A stretch of 64,000 bases of DNA from Crithidia fasciculata (Eukaryota; Euglenozoa; Kinetoplastea; Trypanosomatida; Trypanosomatidae), in contig CM003422.1 of the NCBI GenBank assembly GCA_000331325.2, forward strand, positions 550,001 through 614,000, read 5' to 3'. Below are positions 1 through 8,861 of this stretch, in pieces. Each line of letters begins with the position of its first letter. Position 1 is the first letter of the stretch. Made by a program: the position numbers and the translations under genes. The notes below the pieces were generated by a model. That model was given only the letters and a program-made list of their open reading frames with translations. It was not told the DNA's origin and ran no database searches.

Positions 1-996
1 GTGGAAGTTGTTGTGGAGAAAGGCAAAAAGTAAAGTGGTGATCCGAAGTTGCCTTTCGTAGGATAACGAGCACGTTCGAATTATAGACAACTTTTCTGGC
101 ACGCACACACTCAAAGAAACCGTGGGGTGCAGTCTTTCATACGCATTAGAGACGGCAAGGAGGGAGTTGCGCTTTGTTCACAAACACACACACACACACA
201 CACACACACAACAGCTACAAAAGAGAAGAAAAAGCAAGAAAAAATGGGTTGTTCGTGAACATAACGATTTGTTGAATCTGCCGTCGATGCAGGTGTTGAG
301 AGGGCAGAAGGAGAAAAGAAGAACGTAGAAATTATTGCATGGCTAAAAGTAGTGTAGCGTGAGGGAGAGAGAAGAGCGGCAGTAATCAAAATAGGTGCCG
401 AAACTTGTGTCACCGGCGATGGGCACCAAGACCAGATAATTAAAAATGCATTTCAGCAAGTTGGGAAGCAGCATCTAGCTGTTCCTCTAACCACCCGTTT
501 TGCGTGATGGCACGACAGCCTTTGCCGAGTACACTGGAGCAGTTTTTTGTCAAAAATAATTATACACACAACGAGAAGCGCACATTTGAAGCCTCACTAC
601 CGTCAAACCCACACACATACACACAGTCTCGTTTACGCACTGCGGCACCGCGGGTGAGAGAGCAGCGTTGCGGCTCAGCTGTGTGGCTCCGTCGCGTGGC
701 GAAGAAGATGCTGTTTCTCTTCCTATGCGTATGCTCATATAAATTATGCTTTGTTTTGTACTTCGTTTAATCGAGAGAGAGAGAGGTGCGAAGAGGACGA
801 TGTTCTTTGCTTACACACAAACGTGTAGTCGTCCCTTCCCCTCTCTCCTGTTGAGCAGCCTCCGCATGTCGGAGATAATTGGCCGCACCCACTCAAGTAA
901 ACAGACACTTGTAGTTTAGTTTGTTGTTTTTTCCGCCTCACTTAGACGGCCCAAAGCGATCATTGGGGCGAAAATAAAAAAGGAAAACAAGTGGAG
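1..996. other. No gene recognised; simple repeats
   Basis: No open frame here looks like protein: the frames are short, rich in Cys/Ser/His runs and overlap on both strands. The stretch holds a (CA)n microsatellite near 184-210, a GA-rich run near 773-787 and scattered A/T homopolymers. It lies downstream (3') of the leftmost minus-strand gene, so it probably includes that gene's 3' UTR. Confidence 0.6.
184..210. repeat. (CA)n microsatellite
   Basis: About 13 uninterrupted CA dinucleotides in non-coding DNA. Such tracts are common in trypanosomatid intergenic regions and tend to vary between strains. Confidence 0.9.
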
Positions 997-1809
997 TTAC
1001 AACATGCCGAGTGTGGGTTGAGCAGGACCCATATCCGCAGCACACGGCGAGCGCTCTGTCCTTGTCAGCAGATGTTCGAGAGAGGCTTTGATTTGGTGGC
1101 GCATGTGCCGCAGCGATAACGAATCCACATTGCGCGCTGAGGTATCGAGAGAGGGAATGCGGCGCAGCTGCCTCCGACTGTTGACACGCCGCGCACTCTC
1201 CGCAGCACACACCTGGTCCAGCTCCACGCGTCCCACATCAAGAGCGTGCTGCGGTGACCCTCCGCGGAGGCCAAAGTGACTTGCACCGTCGCCGTCCGTA
1301 GTGCACTGCACCTCTGCCGTCGACGCGTCCTCGAACTCCAGGTAGGCATCTCTGCAGACTTCGACGCCGTCATCGCCGCATGACGACAGCGACGGCGCTA
1401 GTGAGCTGCCGCTGTGCTTCACTGTAGGAGTGGCTGCGCCTTGTGGGAAAGATTCACGCCTCGGCTGGTCAGCCTGCGCCGATGCCACTTCAGTGTGGCG
1501 AGAGCCGCAGCTGTGCCCTGTGGGGACCATGTTGCAGCACAAACTCACGCTCTGCCCGAGCCTGTGATGAAGGGCGTCGAGACGCGCTCGCACGGTCGGC
1601 AACGCTTGCGACGCTGTGAAATTCAGAGAGCCACTCGCAACGGCGGCAGCTGTCTGAGGGTGTCCGCAAATACCAATCCCTTTTGAAAAGTCAAGAGAGG
1701 ACTCCGGCGCTGATGAAAGCGGACAGTTTGTGCACTTTTCTCTTTGGATGCTGATCGCATCCGCTCGTGACCGCTCATGTATTGATGTACCTTTTCCCGC
1801 ATTTAGCAC
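997..1809 (-). CDS. Probable C-terminal continuation of the gene at 1803-2873
   Basis: This frame is open for about 270 codons and stays open upstream into the end of the neighbouring frame, to at least about 1895. It has no ATG near its 5' end (the first ATG lies some 90 codons in), so it cannot easily be an independent gene. Its composition is plausible for protein: Ser/Ala-rich low complexity, then an amphipathic stretch (RHMRHQIKASLEHLL) near the end. It lies in the -1 frame relative to the upstream coding frame. The simplest reading is one gene of roughly 1.88 kb (997-2873) with a single-base discrepancy somewhere in 1805-1895. No known domain was recognised. It could instead be a chance open frame in a GC-balanced 3' UTR, but its length argues against that. 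Confidence 0.4.
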   Translation of the reverse strand: MLNAGKGTSIHERSRADAISIQREKCTNCPLSSAPESSLDFSKGIGICGHPQTAAAVASGSLNFTASQALPTVRARLDALHHRLGQSVSLCCNMVPTGHSCGSRHTEVASAQADQPRRESFPQGAATPTVKHSGSSLAPSLSSCGDDGVEVCRDAYLEFEDASTAEVQCTTDGDGASHFGLRGGSPQHALDVGRVELDQVCAAESARRVNSRRQLRRIPSLDTSARNVDSLSLRHMRHQIKASLEHLLTRTERSPCAADMGPAQPTLGML

Positions 1810-2873
1810 CGTAGCCTCACGGTGACCGCCACTCGGCCTCGCGGTCGCGCTCGAGTACGTGCTGGAGAAAAAGGTTTCTGCCCGGAATGCTTTAGTGACG
1901 GATTAGCGTTGGCGGGGAAAGGGTTGGGATCCTCACGCGATGCAAAAGCCGTGTGCGGAGAAGAGCCGCCATTCGCCGTGGACAAGCTATCGTGAACGAG
2001 TTTCTCAGGCGTGCAACGCTGTGCTCGCTCCCTTGCTGTCTGTCTTTCAAAGTCATCCAACCTTCGCAACTCCTCGTCCAGCAGCTTCTCTGCGCGGTGC
2101 TGCAGGTTGTTCACCGTGGCGTGTAGGCTGACAGCGTTGCGTTGGTCTTTTGAAAGAGGCAGAGAGCGAAAGCACCCACCTTGTGAGCGTCGCTCACCCT
2201 CGACGGCAGCCGCACACAGCTCCGCCGCCGGCATGCCTGTATGGGAATGATAGGCATCCCAGAGCTGCTGCGTCAGGGCAGCACAGCGAGCCGTCAGCAC
2301 TGCCGAAGACAGCGGTGGCGTTTCCCTTGCATTCCCCGAGACAGCACTCCGCGGCGGGTGTAAGTGACGAACGACCTGCGCGCACTCTCTCGCAGCAGTC
2401 ATCACAGCCTCTTGCACAGCGGCGTAGGCGGTGCCGACCGCGTCGAAGCGCTGCTGGGCATCGGCGAGCTCACGCTGGCGCTGAGAGGCGTCTGCTGCGT
2501 CCCGCTCCACCCGCGCAGCGTGAGCCATCTCCAACTCACAAACCTCGTTCTCCAGCTGGTGAAGGCGAAGAGGTACGCAGCACGCCGCATTCGAGCCTGT
2601 CGGGGTGGAGAGAGCAACGACCGTCTCGGACTCCTTTTGAAGCTGGGACGTGAGCTGCTGCAGCCTCGACACGTTCGCCTCGCAGGCCTCCACCACGCCT
2701 TGCAGGTCGGCCGAATTCAGCGAAAGACAAAGCTTTCTCTCAGAGTCTGCGCTAAAGACGAGGTCAACAGGGCAGCTCTGACTGTACACCGCCGCGATGC
2801 TTTTCAGAGAATTCTGCAAGCTCTGGAGCAAGCCCGCCTCTGCCTCGCGCAGCAGCGTCTCCACAGCTGTCAT
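1803..2873 (-). CDS. Coiled-coil protein, function unknown
   Basis: Open frame of about 356 codons from the ATG at 2873; the two codons before it include TTG, so the ATG is preferred. The N-terminal 230 residues are Ala/Glu/Gln/Leu-rich with heptad-like spacing (LQQLTSQLQKESETVVAL, RQRELADAQQRFDAVGTAY), suggesting coiled coils. The last 80 residues are Ser/Pro/Arg-rich and probably disordered. There is no signal peptide or membrane segment. It is the most distal gene of the minus-strand unit seen here and is separated from the GH47 gene by about 1.2 kb. The frame ends at 1803, but an overlapping frame continues leftward (see the next ORF), so the true C-terminus may be longer. Not recognised as a named family; cytoskeletal proteins often look like this in trypanosomatids, but that is only an inference. 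Confidence 0.65.
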   Translation of the reverse strand: MTAVETLLREAEAGLLQSLQNSLKSIAAVYSQSCPVDLVFSADSERKLCLSLNSADLQGVVEACEANVSRLQQLTSQLQKESETVVALSTPTGSNAACCVPLRLHQLENEVCELEMAHAARVERDAADASQRQRELADAQQRFDAVGTAYAAVQEAVMTAARECAQVVRHLHPPRSAVSGNARETPPLSSAVLTARCAALTQQLWDAYHSHTGMPAAELCAAAVEGERRSQGGCFRSLPLSKDQRNAVSLHATVNNLQHRAEKLLDEELRRLDDFERQTARERAQRCTPEKLVHDSLSTANGGSSPHTAFASREDPNPFPANANPSLKHSGQKPFSPARTRARPRGRVAVTVRLRC

Positions 2874-4101
2874 GGGCAACGACTCCTACTGAAGATGGAA
2901 CACGAGCTGCGAGAAAACGAGAGGGAGACAACATGTCCGCAGCCACACCCGTGTCTTCGCACCCGAGAGAGGAAGTGAGCAGGGAGGTGTTCAACGGGAA
3001 AAAGAAGGGGATGGCACGTGACAGCTGCCGTACTGGAATCGACTGCAAATCTGAAATGCCTCGAAAGTTGTCTAGAAAGCGTAATGATGAAAACTTGCCA
3101 CACACATACACACAAAGATACAGGCTCACACCAGCGCCTCGCTAATGCTCTTAAGCCTTTTTTTGTGTGTGTGTGCACTGAAGCTTTCAAGTATTTTGTG
3201 AGTCACACCACTAAGCTACGTGAACGACGACTACACCAGCCGATACGTTTGGTGCCACACAACAGCTGCAAACACCACCAACAACCCGCCACAGCGACGC
3301 CTATTTTCAAATACCTGTCAAACAAAAAAAACTATGAGAGGCGCCGTCGTCTTGCTTCGCCTTCAGCGGAAGACCATTGGGTCATATGAGTTGCAGATGG
3401 AGCATCAACATTCGTAGAGCAAATTATGTATGACAAAGGCAAAAGGGGAAAGAGGGAGAAAAAGATGGGTGATCGACAGAACGAAAACAAAAATACACAC
3501 TACACATCGATCTTGCGGAGGACCGCTGCTTGCACCCTAATCCGCAGATTCTTTTACTACGACAAATTTTGCGTAATTCATCAGCCACGTTGCAGCTGTA
3601 CACAACTGTGAAGTAGACAAGACGTGCGGAGGTTGGCGAACCGGCGAAAGAAAGAAAAAAACACAAGCTTTTCCGAGTCTCAAGAGCCCACAGCACCACG
3701 CAGAAGCTGCCATCCAACTCACCACACTTCCAAAACAGCAGCCCCTCCCCTGTCTACCACTTTTCGCAATACGATTCGTTCTCGGCTCTACGCAAAAAGT
3801 CTACCTGCAATTAAAAGCAGTATGTCGTAAAAGTAAAAGAAAAAAATGCAAGAAACTAATCAATGATTTAAGAAGCAGAAAAAAAAAAAAACGTTTTGTC
3901 CCGAAGGATTCCGTACGAGAGAGAAAAAAGACACTACAAGACGCCGGCGTCCGCTTGTCTCATCTCATTCCTGTACAACGACGACCTCTGTCAAAGAAAA
4001 ATAAAACACGACAGTAGCGACGCCTCCACTGACTAGCCGTTAAACACGAACTCGTCTACCAGACACAGTTCCCTCGCAGACGCGGTGCCTTTCCCTCCCT
4101 C
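2874..4101. other. Intergenic, no gene recognised
   Basis: About 1.2 kb between the GH47 3' end and the coiled-coil gene. A-rich on the plus strand, meaning T-rich on the transcribed sense strand, including a run of 12 A near 3879-3890. This fits a 3' UTR plus a trans-splicing pyrimidine tract for the downstream minus-strand gene. Confidence 0.6.
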
Positions 4102-6649
4102 TCAGTACTCGCTCACAGGTACAGCGGGCTGGTACACCGCACGGCTCAGCCGCCGCACACCACGCAGGTGCGCCACGTCGCACACGTACTCGTAGGCGCC
4201 GCCAGTCACCGCATCGCTGTAGCGCCGGTGCACAGGGTTCACCTCCGCCCCACCCCGCGAACGGCGGCGACGGCGGCGTGTGCAGCGGCGTCCGCAGCTC
4301 CGGCCCGCTCGCCGCACACATCGCACGCAGCTCCCGCAACCGCAGCCCCCGCGCACCACCGCCGCCACGCACACGCCGCAGCCGCCGCTGCACCGCGCAC
4401 AGCAGCCCCAGCACGTGGCGCCGCCGCGCAGCACCCACCGGCTCCGTCCAGCGCGACAGCCGCCCCCGGTACACCGCGCGCTGCCGCCGCTGCTCCAGCT
4501 CGCCGCCGCTCTCCCACGCAAGCAGCTTGTACGCGTGCAGCTGCGCAGGCGTCCAGTTCGCCGCCAGCTGCGCGTCCGGCTCCCGCAGCCCCGCGCGGAA
4601 CAGCCACCGCTCACGCACCGCCACAGCCTCCGCCACAAGCTCCGCCTCCGCCGCAAGCACCGGCGCCTCGCCCGCCACAAGCCGCGACGCCGACGTGTTG
4701 AACATGTACGCCGTGTACGCCGGCCGCACAGGCGCGCCGCGCAGCCCCGTCCGCACAGACGCAGCGTCCAGCCCCCACTGCTCCCACGTGTTCGGCACAA
4801 CGTGCGCCTCCGTCGTGAACACAAACCCCACCCGCCCCACCCGTGTCCCGTGCACCGCGCTCGCCTCATCGAACAGCAGGTACAGGTACTTCAGCGTCTC
4901 CGCAATCACGAACGACTCCATGTAGTCCACCAGCCCGGCCCGCCCGTACACACCGCTGTTCTCCGACAGCACCGCGAACCCGTGCGGCACACGCGTGCGC
5001 AGCTGCAGCCCCACCGCAAGCTCCCGGCCCATCGCAAGGTACACAGGGTCGCGCGTCGCGCGGTACAGGTGGTACACCGACTCCGCGTGCTCCGGTCGCA
5101 GCTGGTACCGCGGCACGTGCGCGCGGCCGCTGTGCAGCGCAGACTCCTCCGCAAGCGTCCCCACGCGCTTCGCAAGCCCGTGCACCGCCCACGCACCCTC
5201 CGCAGCCTCGCGCTGGTGCCCGCCAAGCAGCACGGCGCCCGGGTAGAACGCCGACAGCCCCTGCGACACAGCGTCCAGCCTCAGCGTGTTCGACTGCCAC
5301 AGCCCGTAGTAGAACCCGCCCTGCCGCAGCCACGCAGACGCCGCGCGCCGGTCCGCCTCGTACTCGCGCCACTCCTGCACCTCCCCACTCAGCACGTGGT
5401 GCTTCACCGCGTACTCGATCGTGCTGTCCACGCACGCGCCAATGCTCGTCTGCCGCGACTCCGTCCAGTGCCCGCCCACAACATCCACGAACATGTTCAT
5501 CATCTGCGTCGCCGGCTCGCGCATGTCGTGCAGGATCTGCGCAGCGCGGCGCGCAGCACCGCCGTACGTCGCGTTCCCCGACAGCACGCTCAGCGCCGCG
5601 AACTCCAGCAGGTACGTCCCCGCGTCCGCGTTCGTCGACGTCCGCCGCGACACGTCCGCCGTGCCGCGCAGCAGGTTCACCATCCCGAACGGCACACCCG
5701 TCGGCGAGTCGAAGGCGCGCAGCAGGCGGTCGCCCACGTCGCGCGCCATCCGCAGCAGCCCCCCGCCGTAGTCGTGCTCGCCGCGCACAACGCCCACCAC
5801 GCCCTCCTCGTACACGTAGTGCGCCGCAAGCAGCCCGCCCACCGCGCGGATGTTCACCTCGAAGGCAGACGCAGCCACGTCGCGCGTCGCAACCGCCAGG
5901 TGCGCCTCCACCCACCGCGCAGCGCGCCGGAACGTCCGCGGCCGCCCCGCAAGCGCCAGCACGTCCAGCGAGTCCAGCAGCGTGATCCCCGCGCCGCTGA
6001 AGCTGTCGCCGTGGCCGCCCGTCAGCGGCAGCAGGTCGTCGTGCGGGAAGGCGTGCGTGAAGTAGCTGTGCAGCGCGTGGTCCAGCATGTCCGCCACGTA
6101 CGGCAGCATCTCCCGCTGCACCGCGTGCGCCTCCCCACGCACCGCGCGCAGCACCGGCGGCGGCAGCGGGTCGTCCGCCCCCTCCCCGCCCAGCGCACTC
6201 GCCGCAGCCTCCGCGTCCGCCTCGTCCAGCGAGAAGGGCTCCACACGCCGCACCCTCACAGCAGCGGGCCGCGGCACACCCTCTGCGGCAGCGGTGCCCG
6301 TCGTAGGATCCGGCGGGCGTTGATGCGTTGACGGCGGACCAGGTGAGAAGAGAGACCGCGTCGGGGAAGCGAAGTCTGGGACAGTCCAGTCCGGTGCGGG
6401 TGACGTGGTGATAAGCTGAAATTTTTCGCGAAGTGTTTGAGGAGAAAAGAGAGAGTTCTCCGCGGTGATGAGGGATGAAGCCTCCCACAAAATGAATGTA
6501 ACGTGGAGTACGAGGCACAGGCCGATGAGAAGAAGAAAAGGCAAAAAAGCTATACGTCTTTTCCACACGCCCGCAAGGAGAAGCCGCATCTGTGCTCGCA
6601 TGCGCAGCCGCGTACGCTTGACAGAGGTGAAGAGGCTGAACAGGCTCAT
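4102..6649 (-). CDS. GH47 alpha-mannosidase, EDEM-like (one frame break near its 3' end)
   Basis: Glycoside hydrolase family 47, which trims alpha-1,2-mannose from N-glycans in the ER/Golgi; EDEM members act in ER-associated degradation. About 848 residues when read through one surplus base. The start is the ATG at 6649, since upstream in-frame codons lack ATG. A signal-anchor lies at residues 33-54 (FLPFLLLIGLCLVLHVTFIL), giving a type II membrane protein. Family motifs in order: GITLLDSLDVLALAG, FEVNIRAVGGLLAAHY (~265), TSTNADAGTYLLEFAALS, GACVDSTIEYAVKHHVL, YQLRPEHAESVYHLYRAT (~515), AETLKYLYLLFDEA (~583) and the calcium-site-like FTTEAH (~610). The reading frame shifts by one base within 4248-4256 (G4-T-G4 on the coding strand). 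The frame after the shift ends in a plausible tail (PVHRRYSDAV to VSEY) at 4102; without the shift the protein would end in an Arg/Gly-rich tail at 4040. Extremely GC-rich third positions over 4.1-6.26 kb contrast with the N-terminal part. Confidence 0.85.
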
Positions 6650-8861
6650 TGTTATCAGGCAATTGTCTTTTCCTTTTATTTTTTTCAGGGAGGCGCGCAA
6701 AGAAAGCAAAGAAAGTAGAGGCAAGCAGACATGGAGCAGGAAGGGACGTTTTCAGCGATTTTCGGCGTTTGATAGTGGAGAAGAGAGGTAGAAGAAAAGG
6801 AAAGAGGAAAGGATGAAGGTAAACATTTAGTACTCCAATCAAGTGCGGTCTCTGCTGCATAAGATCCCTTCATCAACTACTTTTTCCACTGAGCTCTTTT
6901 TGCATCTTTTTCTGTCTGGTGTGTTCTACTTCTAAGGTCACTCAGATAACAAAGTGGAAGGCTTCAAAGCACGCCCCCGCAGCGAGGCGGTGCCGGCTGG
7001 GGTGGGCGGGATTCGAAGCAGCAAAGGACAAGAGGCGGATGTCGAGAGACCGTCACAGGTGAAGGAGAAGGGAAGTAGAAGTAGACGACGGCTATACTCC
7101 AAAAAGAAGTCTGTTTTGCCTATCATTCATATATAAGCTGTCCAGAAAAAGTAACCGCTCAGGCTCTCAGGAAAGTTGAAAGGGTTGACGCTGTCACTGA
7201 AGCGACGAATGGGGCCGGTTCTTTTTTTTTTACATTTTGAAATGAAGAGTGTTTACGTTTTGTGAGAACGAAAAAAGCAGAACAGATAAGACTCACGTTA
7301 AAGGTGCGGTGGCACCGACAAAAACTATGAGCGCCTGGTTCACAAGGTGGAGAAGTAGAGTTACTTCGGTCCACGGCAAACCCCTCCGTGACAAGAAGAG
7401 AATAAAAGTAGCCCGAAAAGCAAAAGACAAGAGGCAGAGATCAAAGATGAAGCGACGTCGTTTATTGCATCGTTCGATACGGGCAACGAGGCTGTACGCG
7501 CTCCTCTAGACACCTGCCTTCGTACATCTAGAAACTTCTCCTTTGGGTGACCGGCAGAGAGCAAATTGAGAAGCGGAGAAAAAAGAATTCGTTGTAGCAA
7601 GAGAAGGTGACGATCCTGCAACTGGTAATTTAAAACATAAGCGCCAATGTGCACGTGCGGACCTAAAAAAAAGAGGGGAAGAGAACCGAGTTTAAAGCGT
7701 GCGTCTTAATAAAAAAATTTTTTACCTTCTCTCCTTTCCTTGTTGTCGTTTTTTTTCCGCAGAATCTGATAGTGTCTTGTGGCGCGACTCACTATCTTCA
7801 TTAAGAGTGCAAAAGAAAATACTTTTTATTTGCTTCTCATGCTGTCATTCACCACTACGGGGAAAAGATAAGAAAGAGAGAGAGAGAGCTCGCATCCAAC
7901 TAAAAGAAGAAATAGTCGAAGCGGTGTGAGCAGACCGTGCAATGTGTCCGAGAAGCATATGGTAGACTAGTATGCGTCGTGAAAACGAAAATTCAGCTTC
8001 ATTAGTTTAGGAGGCTGCAACGCAGCCGCCTGCCAACTTCGTGTAGGGACGCCGGCAAACAGAGCGATTTGCTTGGCGTCTGCAAAACTTAATAAATCAT
8101 TCTCTGCGACAGCCTGCAAAAAGAGTCCACTTCGGCACTCTCGAGTGACATGTGTCGGAAGTGGCCATGTTCTTCTTTCAAAGACATATGAGAACGATAA
8201 GTTTGATGAGGAAGATGAAGGAAATGATGAAATTAGGAGCGCTGCAGGAGAAGGGAAGCTCAGAGCTGTGGCGCGTGTTTCTACTCAGCAGTAGCATGAG
8301 CTCTTTGGAGTTGTAGAGGCGGCGCAGGAGGAATCAATGATTTCAGCTCATCCCACTTGCATAGTTGTAGAAAACATGACGAAGGCCGTGCGCAATTTCA
8401 ACTCTTTACTCGGCAAGACTCTACTAAGCAGAGCTTCGCAGGCAAGAAGGGAAAAGAACCTGTACAGCGCAGGTGCACTTTAATCAAGGAGGAAAAAGCA
8501 GTGGCTCTCTCTCTCTCTCTCCTGCAACACGGGAGATTCATGGCGCTACCAAAACACCGTAAAAGACGTTGGCATTCAGGACCAGAACTAGGACTCGCAC
8601 GGAGTTGAACCAATAATGCGTTCTTCTTCTTTTTTTTTCTTCTCTATTATCCCCGTTTCTTTCAGGCGCCTTAAGTCACGCGCAGAGGCAAGAGTAGTGT
8701 TAAAGGAACAACGTACACCAAGCAAAAAAAATGAGAAAAGGAGGAAATTAAAGGGATGAAGGAAAAAAAAAAGGATGTCGTGGGATTCAGCAAAGCGCGC
8801 TAGTGCCTCTGCTGGTTCGGCGCGAGTTGAGCTAAAGATAAAAAAAGCCGTGTCATATTTT
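6650..8861. other. Long intergenic region, no gene recognised
   Basis: About 2.2 kb between DUF229 and GH47. Many A-runs on the plus strand, a GA-repeat near 7875-7890 and a (TC)n tract at 8503-8521. The open frames are short and basic or low in complexity. It probably holds the DUF229 3' UTR and the pyrimidine tract and acceptor of GH47. No RNA gene was recognised. Confidence 0.55.
8503..8521. repeat. (TC)n microsatellite
   Basis: About nine TC dinucleotides in non-coding DNA between DUF229 and GH47. It is purine-rich on the transcribed sense strand, so it is not the splice pyrimidine tract of the minus-strand gene. Confidence 0.8.

Noticed and set aside
4280-6331. 683-codon open frame on the plus strand
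   Set aside because: Arg/Pro/His/Gln-rich antisense shadow of the GC-rich GH47 gene; its length comes from GC3 bias, and the minus-strand protein has clear family motifs.
7005-7030. GGGATTCGAAGC string resembling the T-loop of a minus-strand tRNA
   Set aside because: The flanking bases do not pair into a T-stem (GCTGC against CCCGC), and no acceptor stem or anticodon arm is apparent.
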